The notes beneath the pieces were generated by a model that saw nothing but the letters and a program-made list of their open reading frames with translations, ran no database searches and was not told the DNA's origin. A DNA stretch of 64,000 nucleotides from Streptomyces sp. SN-593 (GTDB lineage: Bacteria; Actinomycetota; Actinomycetes; Streptomycetales; Streptomycetaceae): NCBI RefSeq assembly GCF_016756395.1, contig NZ_AP018365.1, positions 4,253,001-4,317,000 on the forward strand. The letters are read 5' to 3'. Positions 18,428 to 27,159 of the stretch are shown here, one piece after another (positions within the stretch are counted from its first letter, which is position 1; each line of letters starts with the position of its first letter). The translations under genes were made by a program, and so were the position numbers.

Positions 18428-19377
18428 CGTCGGCACCCGACAGCACGCAGCACCCCGAGGTCGCGGAGATCTCCGACCTGTCCGAGGACCTGCTCGCCCC
18501 GGAGCGGGCCGCCCAGGTCCGTCGGCACCTCGCACAGTGCCCGCTCTGCGCCGACGTACTGGCCTCCCTCACGGAGATCGGTGCCCTGCTCGGTGAACTA
18601 CCGACAGCGGAGCCCATGCCCGCGGACGTGGCCACGCGGATCGACGCGGCGCTCGCCGCCGAGGCGACGGCAGCCCGTGAAGAAGCCGACGTTCCACGGC
18701 GGGATGTTCCACGTGGAACATCGCCGGGTGGGGCCAGCCGTGTTCCACGTGGAACATCGACCGCACCCGGGGGCCCCGACGGCCGGTCCTCCGCCGGTAC
18801 CGGACCGGGCCGCTCCCAGCGGGTAGGCCGCGGACGGCGCCGGAGCATCGTCCTGGCGGCCGGTTGGGCGGCCGGCGTCCTGGTGCTCGGCGGCGTGGTC
18901 TACGGAGTGGTGTCGGCCGGAGGGAACCCGTCGGGCGGTGGCAGCAATCCCTCGGCCAGCCGGCAGGTGGACTCCGCCCAGGCGTCGGGGGCGATCGAGG
19001 ACCAAGTGCAGCAGTTGCTCGCGGAGCCCTACGCGCCCGACCAGGACGACGGCGGTTCCACCGCGGCGCCCGAGCACGGCAACACCCCGATGCTCAACGG
19101 GACCGGCACGGGTCCCGGATCGACGCCGAGTCGGGACGCGAACCAGGGCCAGGGGAGCGATGCCGTCGAGGCTCCCTCCTGCGTGCTCAAGGCGACCCAC
19201 CGGACCGAGACGCCCCTGGCGGTCGGCGAGGACCGGTTCCAGGGCACCGCGTCCTACCTCGTGGTGCTGCCGCACCCCGCCGACAGCGCTCAGGTCGACG
19301 CGTACGTCGTCGATGCCTCATGTTCGGGCGACAGCCCGGGCACCGTGCTCTTCCAGAGCACCTTCCCACGTCGTTAG
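18424..19377 (+). CDS. rsmA: anti-sigma-M factor RsmA homologue
   Basis: A 317-residue membrane anti-sigma factor. The N-terminal domain carries RRHLAQCPLC near 35-45, a short ZAS-like motif. The S. coelicolor RsmA is reported to bind a [2Fe-2S] cluster; whether that holds here is inference. A membrane helix follows at about 141-161 (IVLAAGWAAGVLVLGGVVYG), and the rest is probably extracytoplasmic with two cysteines near the C terminus. Two parS sites fall in the linker before the helix and are read as DVPRGT and RVPRGT, plus a half-site at 18691. The linker sequence is therefore dictated partly by ParB binding. The gene overlaps sigM by 4 bases. Confidence 0.85.
   Translation: MTSAPDSTQHPEVAEISDLSEDLLAPERAAQVRRHLAQCPLCADVLASLTEIGALLGELPTAEPMPADVATRIDAALAAEATAAREEADVPRRDVPRGTSPGGASRVPRGTSTAPGGPDGRSSAGTGPGRSQRVGRGRRRSIVLAAGWAAGVLVLGGVVYGVVSAGGNPSGGGSNPSASRQVDSAQASGAIEDQVQQLLAEPYAPDQDDGGSTAAPEHGNTPMLNGTGTGPGSTPSRDANQGQGSDAVEAPSCVLKATHRTETPLAVGEDRFQGTASYLVVLPHPADSAQVDAYVVDASCSGDSPGTVLFQSTFPRR
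18706..18719. other. parS site 4
   Basis: GTTCCACGTGGAAC, perfect palindrome, in the linker region of rsmA, read in frame as VPRGT. A degenerate copy (GTTCCACGGCGG) precedes it at 18691. Confidence 0.9.
18742..18755. other. parS site 5
   Basis: GTTCCACGTGGAAC, perfect palindrome, 36 bases after site 4 and in the same reading frame of rsmA (VPRGTS). Confidence 0.9.
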
Positions 19378-19427
19378 GGACGGCCGTGCCGGGCCCCGGA
19401 CGCGCGCGCGGGCGGCGTACCGACAGG

Positions 19428-19453
19428 GGAATGCGGGGCCCGTAGTATCCGTT
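19428..19453 (+). promoter_or_regulatory. SigR-type promoter of trxBA
   Basis: GGAAT at 19428-19432 and GTT at 19451-19453 are separated by exactly 18 bases, the published sigma-R consensus of S. coelicolor (GGAAT-N18-GTT). It lies 61 bases upstream of trxB, a classical sigma-R target that responds to thiol oxidation. Confidence 0.8.
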
Positions 19454-19513
19454 AGGCAGGACGAGAGTCCAGCCAGGGCCCCGCAGTAGTTCGCAGAGAC
19501 GAGGAAAACATCC

Positions 19514-20464
19514 GTGACCGACGTCCGTAACGTGATCATCATCGGCTCAGGGCCTGCGGGCTACACCGCGGCGCTCTACACGGCGCGTGCCTCTCTCAAC
19601 CCGCTGGTCTTCGAAGGCTCCGTGACCGCGGGCGGTGCGCTGATGAACACCACCGAGGTGGAGAACTTCCCCGGGTTCCGGGAGGGCATCCTGGGCCCGG
19701 ATCTGATGGACAACATGCGGGCGCAGGCCGAGCGCTTCGGCGCGGAGCTGGTTCCGGACGACGTCGTCGCGGTCGACTTCAGCGGTGACGTCAAGACCGT
19801 CACCGACTCGGCGGGCACGGTCCACCAGGCGCGGGCGGTCATCGTCACCACCGGCTCGCAGCACCGCAAGCTGAACCTGCCCAACGAGGACCAGCTCTCG
19901 GGTCGCGGTGTCTCCTGGTGCGCCACCTGTGACGGCTTCTTCTTCCGGGACCAGGAGATCGCCGTCATCGGCGGTGGCGACACCGCGATGGAGGAGGCGA
20001 CCTTCCTCTCCCGGTTCGCCAAGTCGGTGAAGATCGTGCACCGCCGGGACAGCCTGCGGGCGTCCAAGGCGATGCAGGAGCGGGCGTTCGCCGACCCGAA
20101 GATCTCCTTCGTCTGGGACAGTGAGGTGGCGGAGATCAAGGGCGAGGGCAAGCTCGCCAGCCTGACCCTGCGGAACACGAAGACCGGCGAGACCTCCGAC
20201 CTGCCGGTCACCGGGCTGTTCATCGCGATCGGCCACGACCCGCGGACCGAGTTGTTCAAGGGCGTGCTCGACCTGGACGCCGAGGGCTACCTCACCGTCC
20301 AGGCACCGAGCACCCGAACCAACGTCCCCGGGGTGTTCGCCGCCGGTGACGTGGTGGACCACACCTACCGGCAGGCGATCACCGCGGCCGGCACCGGCTG
20401 TTCGGCCGCGCTGGACGCCGAGCGCTACCTCGCGGCGCTCGCCGACGCCGAGAAGACCGCCTGA
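19514..20464 (+). CDS. trxB: thioredoxin reductase
   Basis: A 316-residue flavoprotein that reduces thioredoxin with NADPH. The FAD-binding motif [19 protein letters not shown] is at the N terminus. The redox-active CATC is near 137-140, the NADPH motif [12 protein letters not shown] is near 155-166, and the C-terminal FAD motif [17 protein letters not shown] is present. GTG 19514 is the start, with a purine-rich GACGAGGA upstream. A sigma-R-type promoter stands 61 bases before it. It forms an operon with trxA 50 bases downstream, giving a complete disulfide-reducing pair under oxidative-stress control. Confidence 0.96.
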   Translation: MTDVRNVIIIGSGPAGYTAALYTARASLNPLVFEGSVTAGGALMNTTEVENFPGFREGILGPDLMDNMRAQAERFGAELVPDDVVAVDFSGDVKTVTDSAGTVHQARAVIVTTGSQHRKLNLPNEDQLSGRGVSWCATCDGFFFRDQEIAVIGGGDTAMEEATFLSRFAKSVKIVHRRDSLRASKAMQERAFADPKISFVWDSEVAEIKGEGKLASLTLRNTKTGETSDLPVTGLFIAIGHDPRTELFKGVLDLDAEGYLTVQAPSTRTNVPGVFAAGDVVDHTYRQAITAAGTGCSAALDAERYLAALADAEKTA

Positions 20465-20514
20465 CCTCACGTCAGCACTCCTCCCATTCGCAGCAACCCT
20501 CAAGGAGGCCCGCC

Positions 20515-20862
20515 GTGGCCGAGAACACTACGGGCAGCACCAAGCCCAAGCCCGTGACCGACGACACCTTCGCGCAGGAAGTCCTCGCCAGCGACAAGCC
20601 CGTGCTGGTCGACTTCTGGGCCGAGTGGTGCGGCCCGTGCCGCCAGATCGCCCCGTCGCTCGAGGCGATCGCCGCCGAGCACGCGGACGAGATCACCATC
20701 GTGAAGCTCAACATCGACGAGAACCCGGTGACCGCGGCCAAGTACGGCGTCATGTCGATCCCGACGCTCAACGTCTACAAGGGCGGCGAGGTCGTGAAGA
20801 CCATCGTCGGCGCGAAGCCGAAGGGCGCGCTCGTGAAGGACCTGGCGGACTTCATCAGCTGA
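20515..20862 (+). CDS. trxA: thioredoxin
   Basis: A 115-residue thioredoxin with the active site WCGPC (about 41-45) in the usual context VDFWAEWCGPCRQIAPSL and the cis-proline region VMSIPTLNVYKGG. It reduces cytoplasmic protein disulfides and is itself reduced by TrxB. GTG 20515 has a full AAGGAGG at 20502-20508. The gene is convergent with the GNAT gene and ends at the perfect palindrome that contains a parS site. Confidence 0.96.
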   Translation: MAENTTGSTKPKPVTDDTFAQEVLASDKPVLVDFWAEWCGPCRQIAPSLEAIAAEHADEITIVKLNIDENPVTAAKYGVMSIPTLNVYKGGEVVKTIVGAKPKGALVKDLADFIS

Positions 20863-20891
20863 CCTGCCCCGGCTCCACCGGGTCGTACGAG

Positions 20892-20937
20892 ACGGCGGTG
20901 GTCGTGTTCCACGTGGAACACGACCACCGCCGTTTTC
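20892..20937 (+). terminator. trxA terminator containing parS site 6 (20906-20919)
   Basis: A 42-bp perfect palindrome runs from 20892 to 20933: arms of 21 bases meeting at CAC|GTG, with no mismatch. The innermost 14 bases are parS GTTCCACGTGGAAC. A T-run (20933-20936) follows directly, as expected of a rho-independent terminator for trxA. The converging GNAT gene ends at 20969. The same DNA therefore serves as terminator and, by sequence, as ParB loading site. Confidence 0.85.
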
Positions 20938-20968
20938 TCTCTCGTCTTCCCCCGTCACCCCGCCGATG

Positions 20969-21586
20969 TCACAGCGGCCGCAGGGCGGGCTCCTTCTGCA
21001 CGGCTCCCAGCAGCCGGTCGATGGCCATCTCGACGTCCTCCCGCCAGGAGAGGGCGGTCCGCAGCTCCAGCCGCAGCCGGGGAAAGCGCGGGTGCGGCCG
21101 CACCGTCTTGAAGCCGACCGCGGTCAGGTGGTCCGCCGGCAGCACGCAGTCCGGGGATTCCCACTGCGCATCTCCGAACGCCTCGATGGCCCGGAAGCCG
21201 CGGCGCACCAGATCCTTGGCGACCGTCTGGACGAGCACCCGGCCGAGGCCCTGCCCCTGGAATCCCGGCAGGACCCTGGAGGTCATGAGCTGGACGGCGT
21301 CACCGGACACCGGACTGGTGGGGAACGCGGTGGAGCGGGGCACATAGGCGGCGGGAGCGTAGAGCACGAAGCCGGCCGGCATCTCGTCGACGTAGACCAG
21401 CCGACCGCAGGAGCCCCACTCCAGCAGCACCGCGGAGATCCAGGACTCCTTCTCCAGCTCGGGTCGGCCCGCCGTGACGGCTGCCTCCCCGCTGACCGGG
21501 TCCAGCTCCCAGAAGACACAGCGCCGACACGGCCTCGGCAGGTCGGTGAGATTGTCGAGGGTGAGCGGTGCGAGCCGACGTCCCAT
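20969..21586 (-). CDS. GNAT-family N-acetyltransferase
   Basis: A 205-residue protein with a GNAT acetyl-CoA-binding core: TSRVLPGFQGQGLGRVLVQT near 105-125 carries the Q/RxxGxG/A loop. An N-terminal Cys-containing stretch (PCRRCVFWE) is seen at about 18-26. This gene stands between trxA and parB in Streptomyces, where it is annotated as a GNAT acetyltransferase. The substrate is unknown. The start is ATG 21584-21586; no strong Shine-Dalgarno is apparent. A parB terminator lies upstream, so it is probably transcribed separately. Confidence 0.82.
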   Translation of the reverse strand: MGRRLAPLTLDNLTDLPRPCRRCVFWELDPVSGEAAVTAGRPELEKESWISAVLLEWGSCGRLVYVDEMPAGFVLYAPAAYVPRSTAFPTSPVSGDAVQLMTSRVLPGFQGQGLGRVLVQTVAKDLVRRGFRAIEAFGDAQWESPDCVLPADHLTAVGFKTVRPHPRFPRLRLELRTALSWREDVEMAIDRLLGAVQKEPALRPL

Positions 21587-21628
21587 CTGGCGAAGACCCC
21601 GTTCCTGTCAGCCAACCAACCAGGCGCT

Positions 21629-21658
21629 CGGCACCCCGGCAGGCCCGCCGGGGTGCCG
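21629..21658 (-). terminator. terminator of the parA-parB operon
   Basis: Perfect 12-bp inverted repeat (CGGCACCCCGGC at 21629-21640, complement at 21647-21658, loop AGGCCC), starting 6 bases past the parB stop codon. Confidence 0.75.
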
Positions 21659-21663
21659 ACGGG

Positions 21664-22806
21664 TCATTCGGTGCCGGCCTCGGACCCGGTGCCGGCCTCG
21701 GTGCTGTCCTCGGCCTCGCCGCCCTCCTCGGGCTCGGCCTCCAGCCGGCTCTCCAGGACCTTGCCCTCACCGGGGGCCATCGATCCCAGGATGCGCTCCA
21801 GATCCTCTATCGACGCGAACTCCACGACGATCTTTCCGCGCTTTTGACCGAGGTCGACCTTCACCCGGGTGTCGAAGCGGTCCGAGAGCCGGGTGGCCAG
21901 GTGGGTCAGGGCCGGCGAGACCCGACGGCCGGCCCGCGGCGCGGCGGACTTACGAGCGGTCGTGGGCTCGCTGTTCATCAGCGTCACGACCTCCTCGACC
22001 GCACGCACCGACAGCCCTTCGGCGACGATCCGGTGGGCCAGGCGGTCCTGTTCCTCGGCGTCGGCCAGGGACAGCAGTGCCCTGGCGTGCCCGAAGGAGA
22101 TCACTCCGGCGGCGACCCGGCGCTGGACCGGTGCCGAGAGTTTCAGCAGACGCAGCGTGTTGGAGACCTGCGAACGGGAACGACCGATCCGGTCCGCGAG
22201 CTGCTCGTGGGTGCAGGCGAAGTCGCGCAGCAACTGGTCGTACGCCGCGGCCTCCTCCAAGGGGTTCAGCTGTGCCCGGTGCAGGTTCTCCAGCAGGGCG
22301 TCCAGCAACAGCTTCTCGTCGTCGGTGGCGCGGACGATCGCCGGGATGCGTTCGAGCCCCGCCTCCCGGCAGGCCCGCCACCGACGCTCGCCCATGATCA
22401 GCTCATAGCGGCCGGTGTCGATCTGCCGCACCACCACCGGCTGGAGCAGCCCCACCTCCTTGATGGAGGTGATGAGTTCGTTGAGGGCGTCCTCGTCGAA
22501 GACCTCGCGCGGCTGCCGCGGGTTCGGGGTGATGGTGTCCAGCGCGAGTTCCGCGAAGTAGGCGCCGGTGACCGGTACCTCCGCCCCGGACGGCTCCGGC
22601 TCGGTTCCACGTGAAACAGGGATGTCCACGACCGCCGACACGGCCTCGGCCGCCCGGCGGTCGGTCAGCCCGGCCACCTTCGCCGCGGCGACACCGCGGT
22701 CCGGCACCAACGCGGGCTGTCCCACCGGCGTGGACCCGGTCGGCTGCGGCGCCGCCGGGATCAGCGCGCCAAGACCGCGGCCGAGCCCTCTGCGTCGATC
22801 ACTCAC
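21664..22806 (-). CDS. parB: chromosome-partitioning protein ParB
   Basis: A 380-residue CTP-dependent centromere-binding protein that loads at the parS sites listed here and spreads to condense the origin. The N-terminal basic motif [14 protein letters not shown] is the ParA-interacting segment. The ParB/Srx fold includes [18 protein letters not shown] and the CTP-binding GERRWRAC. The DNA-binding helix-turn-helix lies around [19 protein letters not shown], with a Glu-rich C-terminal dimer domain. The start is GTG 22804-22806, overlapping the parA stop by 4 bases (GTGA), so translation is coupled. The frame remains open into parA but that extension is spurious. It contains parS site 7. Confidence 0.95.
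   Translation of the reverse strand: MSDRRRGLGRGLGALIPAAPQPTGSTPVGQPALVPDRGVAAAKVAGLTDRRAAEAVSAVVDIPVSRGTEPEPSGAEVPVTGAYFAELALDTITPNPRQPREVFDEDALNELITSIKEVGLLQPVVVRQIDTGRYELIMGERRWRACREAGLERIPAIVRATDDEKLLLDALLENLHRAQLNPLEEAAAYDQLLRDFACTHEQLADRIGRSRSQVSNTLRLLKLSAPVQRRVAAGVISFGHARALLSLADAEEQDRLAHRIVAEGLSVRAVEEVVTLMNSEPTTARKSAAPRAGRRVSPALTHLATRLSDRFDTRVKVDLGQKRGKIVVEFASIEDLERILGSMAPGEGKVLESRLEAEPEEGGEAEDSTEAGTGSEAGTE
22604..22617. other. parS site 7
   Basis: GTTCCACGTGAAAC, within parB near codon 65; one arm is of the TTCC type and the other of the TTTC type. ParB may bind within its own gene. Confidence 0.88.
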
Positions 22807-23924
22807 TGGATACCCTCCGACATACTGTGCGGGTTGTGCTCTTGGCGCTGTTCGACGTGTTCCGGGTCGTACTCGACCGCGACGTTGGCGGGCAGACCTC
22901 GTAGGGCCATCTCGCGGGCCGCCTCCAGATAGGAGAGGGCACCGCTGGAACCCGGGTCGTAGGTGAGGACGGTCTGGCCGTAGCTGGGTGCCTCCGAGAT
23001 GCGCACCGACCGCGGGATGCTGGTGCGCAGCACCTCCTTGCCGAAGTGGGTGCGCACCTCCTCGGCGACCTGCGCCGCCAGCCGGGTGCGGCCGTCGTAC
23101 ATCGTCAGCAGGATCGTGGAGACGTGCAGCTGCGGGTTGAGGTGGGCGCGGACCAGGTCGACGTTCTTGAGGAGCTGGCCCAGCCCCTCCAGCGCGTAGT
23201 ACTCGCACTGGATCGGGATGACCACCTCGGCGCCGGCCACGAGGGCGTTCACCGTCAGCAGGCCGAGGGAGGGCGGGCAGTCGATCAGCACGTAGTCCAA
23301 GGGCTGCTCGTAGCCCTCGATCGCCCGCTGCAAGCGGCTCTCGCGCGCGACCAGCGAGACGAGTTCGATCTCCGCGCCCGCCAGGTCGATGGTGGCGGGA
23401 GCGCAGAAGAGCCCCTCGACGTCGGCGACCGGCACCACGACATCGGACAGCGGCTTGCTCTCCACCAACACGTCGTAGATGGAGGGGACTTCGGCGTGGT
23501 GGTCGATGCCCAGCGCGGTGGACGCGTTGCCCTGGGGGTCGAGGTCGACCACCAGGACCCGGTTGCCGTGCAACGCCAGGGAGGCCGCCAGGTTGACGGT
23601 GGTGGTGGTCTTCCCCACGCCGCCCTTCTGGTTGGCGACGACCATCACCCGGGTCTGGGCAGGGCGGGGCAGCCCCTCGCCGGCGCGACCTAGCGCTTCG
23701 ACGGCCAACTGGGCCGCGCGTCCGATGGGGGTGTCATCCATGGGAGGCAATGTTTCACGTGAAACACCACCCCCGTACCCCGGGGGACCGGACAGGGGTC
23801 CTCCGGCGGTTTCGGCTGAGCGGGGACCGGGGACCGGATCGGCCATCGGTCCCGCGATATTGGCGTCGGACCGCAAGGACTCACTCTCCTCGACTTCAGG
23901 CTCGCTATGAGAAGAGCCTGCCAT
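22803..23924 (-). CDS. parA: chromosome-partitioning ATPase ParA
   Basis: A 373-residue ParA/Soj ATPase. The deviant Walker A motif [16 protein letters not shown] is at about 110-125, and [13 protein letters not shown] and [14 protein letters not shown] follow. The unusually long N-terminal extension (about 100 residues, acidic, [19 protein letters not shown]) is typical of Streptomyces ParA. The ATG 23922-23924 matches the start used for Streptomyces orthologues. An internal ATG (MDDTPIG, 23742) is an alternative with a parS site just upstream. No clear Shine-Dalgarno precedes 23924. The gene is coupled to parB. Two DnaA boxes and a parS lie in its upstream region. Confidence 0.92.
   Translation of the reverse strand: MAGSSHSEPEVEESESLRSDANIAGPMADPVPGPRSAETAGGPLSGPPGYGGGVSRETLPPMDDTPIGRAAQLAVEALGRAGEGLPRPAQTRVMVVANQKGGVGKTTTTVNLAASLALHGNRVLVVDLDPQGNASTALGIDHHAEVPSIYDVLVESKPLSDVVVPVADVEGLFCAPATIDLAGAEIELVSLVARESRLQRAIEGYEQPLDYVLIDCPPSLGLLTVNALVAGAEVVIPIQCEYYALEGLGQLLKNVDLVRAHLNPQLHVSTILLTMYDGRTRLAAQVAEEVRTHFGKEVLRTSIPRSVRISEAPSYGQTVLTYDPGSSGALSYLEAAREMALRGLPANVAVEYDPEHVEQRQEHNPHSMSEGIQ
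23752..23765. other. parS site 8
   Basis: GTTTCACGTGAAAC, the canonical fully symmetrical parS, in the N-terminal coding part of parA (read as VSRET), 10 bases before the alternative start codon at 23742. Confidence 0.92.
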
Positions 23925-23960
23925 GCCTGAGGGGTGCTGAACCAGCGAGCCCCGGTCGCC

Positions 23961-23988
23961 TGTGGATAAATCCCGAGAACTGTCCACA
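23961..23988. promoter_or_regulatory. two DnaA boxes upstream of parA
   Basis: TGTGGATAA at 23961-23969 (reverse complement TTATCCACA, the perfect E. coli-type box) and CTGTCCACA at 23980-23988 face each other 10 bases apart. They lie 37 bases upstream of the parA start codon, inside the rsmG-parA gap. DnaA binding here could link initiation with parAB expression (inference). Confidence 0.6.
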
Positions 23989-24073
23989 GCGGGAGCCTTC
24001 TTCACGGGTTTGCCGGCGTGCGCTTCGGCCGCGGCGCGGCCACGGTTGAGAACTCCGGGGAGCAGCGAGCGAC

Positions 24074-24087
24074 GTTTCACGTGGAAC
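24074..24087. other. parS site 9
   Basis: GTTTCACGTGGAAC in the 259-base rsmG-parA intergenic region, about 150 bases upstream of parA. It is well placed for ParB to influence the parA promoter as well as to serve as centromere. Confidence 0.9.
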
Positions 24088-24184
24088 ACGATGCACAGCG
24101 CCGCGACACCAACCCCGCAGACACTCCGATTTGTGCGGTTTCGGCCGGTGGGATGGCGTAGAACGCCGACGTCGCAGACCGGCG

Positions 24185-24925
24185 TCAACGACGGCGGCGG
24201 CCGCCTCCACCGTTACGGGAGGCGCGATGGGCACGCGCCGCCTTGGCCCGCCGACTGGCGGCCCTTACCCCACCGGGACTCTCTCCGACCTGGACCCTGA
24301 CCACCGTGGAGAGCGGATCGACCACGCCTTCGCCGACCTGCACCACGGTCGCGCCCACCGCACCGAGCCGGCCGAGGGCCGCGCGGGCGGTCTTCAGTTC
24401 CTCCTCGGCGGTGTCGCCCTTGAGTACGGCCATCTCGCCGTGCGGCCGCAGCAGCGGCAGCCCCCAGCCGGCCAGCCGCTCCAGCGGCGCCACCGCCCGG
24501 GCCGTCACCACGTCCACCGGGGGCAGCAGGCCGACCATCTCCTCGGCCCGGCCCCGCACGACGGTGACGTTCTCCAGGCCGAGGACCCGGACCACCTCGT
24601 CGAGGAAGGTGGTCCGCCGCAGCAGCGGCTCCAGGAGGGTGATCTCCAGGTCCGGCCGGACCAGCGCCAGCGGGATGCCGGGCAGGCCGGCGCCGGACCC
24701 GACGTCGCAGACCGACACGCCCTCCTCGACCGCCTCGGAGAGCACCGCGCAGTTCAGCAGGTGCCGCTCCCAGAGCCGGGGCACCTCGCGCGGGCCGATG
24801 AGCCCGCGCTGGACGCCCACGTCGGCGAGCAGCCCGGCATAGCGCAGCGCATCGGCGAACCGGTCTCCGAAGACCTCTTCGGCCTGCTCGGGCGGCGCCG
24901 GAAGCTCCGCAGCTGCCTCGGTCAC
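24185..24925 (-). CDS. rsmG: 16S rRNA (guanine-527-N7)-methyltransferase RsmG
   Basis: A 246-residue S-adenosylmethionine-dependent methyltransferase (GidB family). The SAM-binding motif VCDVGSGAGLPGIPLALVRP is near 75-95, and VVTARAVAPL and the preceding LERLLERHLL-type region (RLWERHLLNCAVL) are as expected. The start is GTG 24923-24925 (VTEAAAELP) with GAGGAAAGGA upstream, as in Streptomyces; the open frame extends to 24967. In Streptomyces, loss of this gene alters secondary metabolism and gives low-level streptomycin resistance. It is transcribed towards parA and may share transcripts with parAB. Confidence 0.93.
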   Translation of the reverse strand: MTEAAAELPAPPEQAEEVFGDRFADALRYAGLLADVGVQRGLIGPREVPRLWERHLLNCAVLSEAVEEGVSVCDVGSGAGLPGIPLALVRPDLEITLLEPLLRRTTFLDEVVRVLGLENVTVVRGRAEEMVGLLPPVDVVTARAVAPLERLAGWGLPLLRPHGEMAVLKGDTAEEELKTARAALGRLGAVGATVVQVGEGVVDPLSTVVRVQVGESPGGVRAASRRAKAARAHRASRNGGGGRRRR

Positions 24926-25010
24926 GGGGGCGGTCCTTTCCTCGATGTCCGCGTCTTGGTCGCCCAAGCGCCTGGAAGGCAGACGTACACCATCAGAGTT
25001 ACAAAGTTGC

Positions 25011-25036
25011 GGCCCCGCCTGCGAACAGACGGGGCC
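25011..25036 (-). terminator. terminator of the rpmH-rnpA-yidD-yidC-jag operon
   Basis: On the minus strand an 11-bp stem (one G-T wobble) is capped by a TTCG tetraloop, with GGCCCCG arms at 25030-25036 and 25011-25017. It lies 46 bases past the jag stop and is followed by a T-containing stretch. Confidence 0.75.
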
Positions 25037-25081
25037 GACGGGTTGGTCGCGCGCGGATGCGCGCGTGGGTCGGTCGCGGTG

Positions 25082-25600
25082 CTACGCGGGCAGGACGACC
25101 ACGCGGCGCTGCGGCTCCTCGCCCTCGGACTCGCTGCGCAGACCGGCCGCGGCGACCGCGTCGTGCACGACCTTGCGCTCGAACGGCGTCATCGGGTCCA
25201 GCTTCACCGGCTCGCCGGTCTCCTTGACCTCGGCCGCGGCGCTCGCCCCGAGCTTGGCCAGTTCGGCGCGCTTCTGGGCACGGAACCCGGCGATGTCGAG
25301 CATCAGCCGACTGCGCTCGCCGGTCTCCCGGTGCACCGCGAGCCGGGTCAGCTCCTGGAGAGCCTCCAGGACCTCGCCATCCCGCCCGACCAGCTTGTTC
25401 AGATCACGGCTGCCGCTGTCACCGATGATCGACACCGACGCCCGCTCGCCCTCGACGTCCATGTCGATGTCGCCGTCGAGATCGGCGATGTCGAGCAGAC
25501 CCTCGAGGTAGTCCGCGGCGATCTCGCCTTCCTGCTCCAGCCGGGACAGGCCGGTGGACGGGCCGCTGTCGGGTGCGGTGGTCGTGTTGACGTCGCTCAC
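25082..25600 (-). CDS. jag: Jag/KhpB RNA-binding protein (KH and R3H domains)
   Basis: A 172-residue protein. The KH-like domain (about 45-100) contains the GxxG-type loop LVGRDGEVLEALQEL. The R3H domain (about 100-170) has the sequence LDPMTPFERKVVHDAV and a late Arg-Arg stretch. Homologues bind RNA with KhpA and influence cell-envelope synthesis. The GTG 25598-25600 start is followed by an acidic N terminus. It lies 15 bases downstream of yidC in the conserved rpmH operon. Confidence 0.9.
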   Translation of the reverse strand: MSDVNTTTAPDSGPSTGLSRLEQEGEIAADYLEGLLDIADLDGDIDMDVEGERASVSIIGDSGSRDLNKLVGRDGEVLEALQELTRLAVHRETGERSRLMLDIAGFRAQKRAELAKLGASAAAEVKETGEPVKLDPMTPFERKVVHDAVAAAGLRSESEGEEPQRRVVVLPA

Positions 25601-25615
25601 GCCTGGACTCTCCTC

Positions 25616-26839
25616 TTACTTCTTCTTCGACAGGTTGCCCGGCTTGGACTTCGGGCCACCGGACTGCTTGCCCGAGGCACCGCCGCCTTGCTTGGAGCCG
25701 CCCGCGCGGGGCGCACCGGCCCGGGGGGCGCCCGCGCGGGGCGCGCCCTTGCCGCTCCCGGACTGCTTGCCGCCGGACGACTTCGTGGCACCGGAACCGC
25801 CGGCCTGCTTCGCACCGCCGGTGCCGCCCTCACCGCCCGATCCGCCGGCCGGCTTGCCGGACGTCGCCGTGCCGGCACCGGAGCCTCCGGGACGCGTGCT
25901 GGTCGCGGTCGCTCCGGAGGTCCGCTGCGACTTGCTCTGCCGCTTCGGCTGGGTGCGGTTGGCGCGCGCCTGCTCGACCGCTTCCTTCGCCGCGACCTCC
26001 TCGGGCGGCTCCACGAGCTTGCCCTTGGCCCGCAGCCGCTCCTGCCGCTGCTTGAACGCGAGACTGCCCGGAGTGGGGTTGCGCCGGATGACGACGAGCT
26101 GCTGGGCCATGGTCCAGACGTTGGTGGTCAGCCAGTACAGCAGCACACCGACCGGGGCGATGATGCCGAAGCCCGCGAAGATCAGCGGGAACACGTACAT
26201 CAGCATCTTCTGCTGCTGCATGAACGGCGTGTTCACCGACATGTCCACGTTCTTCGTCATCAGCTGGCGCTGCGTGTAGAACTGCGAGAACGACATCAGC
26301 ACGATCATGATGATCGTGACGGTGCGCACCTCGGCGTGGCTGGTGTGCAGGCGCGCCAGGGTGGCGGTGCTGTCCAGGAACTTCGCCGGCAGCGGGGCGC
26401 CGAAGATGTGGGCCTTGCTCGCGCTCTCCACGAGGTTGGTGTGGATCACGCCCACCTCGTGGCCCTTCGCCACGTTGCTCAGCACGTGGTAGAGGGCGAA
26501 GAAGAACGGCGACTGCACGAGGATCGGCAGGCACGAGGAGAGCGGGTTGGTACCCGTCTCCTTGTACAGCTTCATCATCTCCTCGGACTGCTTCTGCCGG
26601 TCGTTCTTGTAGCGCTCCTGGATCGCCTTCATCTTCGGCTGGAGCACCTGCATGTTCCGGGTGGACTTGATCTGCTTCACGAAGAGCGGGATCAGGGCCG
26701 TCCGGATCAGGACCACCAGGGAGACGATGGACAGCCCCCACGCCCAGCCGCTGTCCTTGTCGAAAACCAGGCTGTACAGCGAGTGGAACTGGACGATGAT
26801 CCACGAGACGGCGTCATAGAGGGGGTTCAAGATCCCCAC
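25616..26839 (-). CDS. yidC: membrane protein insertase YidC
   Basis: A 407-residue Oxa1/YidC insertase. It begins with the short N terminus typical of Gram-positive YidC ([20 protein letters not shown]). The core transmembrane helices include [20 protein letters not shown], the positively charged groove residue being R in LIRTALIP. The cytoplasmic loop [19 protein letters not shown] and [19 protein letters not shown] follow. The C-terminal 110 residues are Gly/Ser/Lys-rich with a GAPRA triplet repeat, probably ribosome-associated. GTG 26837-26839 is chosen over the long upstream extension, which overlaps yidD. Only 2 bases separate it from yidD. Confidence 0.94.
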   Translation of the reverse strand: MGILNPLYDAVSWIIVQFHSLYSLVFDKDSGWAWGLSIVSLVVLIRTALIPLFVKQIKSTRNMQVLQPKMKAIQERYKNDRQKQSEEMMKLYKETGTNPLSSCLPILVQSPFFFALYHVLSNVAKGHEVGVIHTNLVESASKAHIFGAPLPAKFLDSTATLARLHTSHAEVRTVTIIMIVLMSFSQFYTQRQLMTKNVDMSVNTPFMQQQKMLMYVFPLIFAGFGIIAPVGVLLYWLTTNVWTMAQQLVVIRRNPTPGSLAFKQRQERLRAKGKLVEPPEEVAAKEAVEQARANRTQPKRQSKSQRTSGATATSTRPGGSGAGTATSGKPAGGSGGEGGTGGAKQAGGSGATKSSGGKQSGSGKGAPRAGAPRAGAPRAGGSKQGGGASGKQSGGPKSKPGNLSKKK

Positions 26840-26841
26840 GG

Positions 26842-27159
26842 TCAGGCTCCTTGGGCGTGAGAGGGTCCGGTGGGCTCGGGCGTGACGGGCCCGTCGGAGC
26901 CGCCCCGCAGGTAGCGGCGCAGCAGTTCGTGCCATCGCGGCCGCTTGCGCGGCGGGACGTGGTCCACGCCACCGGGCGACCACGGGTTGCACCGCAGGAT
27001 GCGCCACGCGGTCAGCGCGGTTCCCTTGATCGCACCGTGCCGGTCGATGGCCGTGTATCCGTAGTGCGAGCAGGAGGGGTAGTAGCGGCACACCGGCCCG
27101 AGCAGAGGACTGATCGTCCACTGGTAGAGCTTGATCAGTGCCAGCAGCGGGTACTTCAT
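26842..27159 (-). CDS. yidD: membrane protein insertion efficiency factor YidD
   Basis: A 105-residue protein with the family signature [27 protein letters not shown] and [21 protein letters not shown] (given here as two short stretches: [12 protein letters not shown] and [12 protein letters not shown]). An N-terminal amphipathic helix should lie on the inner membrane face. The stop of rnpA overlaps its ATG (27157-27159) by 4 bases. The protein helps YidC-dependent insertion. The C-terminal 25 residues are not conserved. Confidence 0.93.
   Translation of the reverse strand: MKYPLLALIKLYQWTISPLLGPVCRYYPSCSHYGYTAIDRHGAIKGTALTAWRILRCNPWSPGGVDHVPPRKRPRWHELLRRYLRGGSDGPVTPEPTGPSHAQGA

Noticed and set aside
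18691-18700. GTTCCACGGC as a further parS
   Set aside because: Only one half matches the palindrome, so ParB binding is unlikely; treated as a decayed copy.
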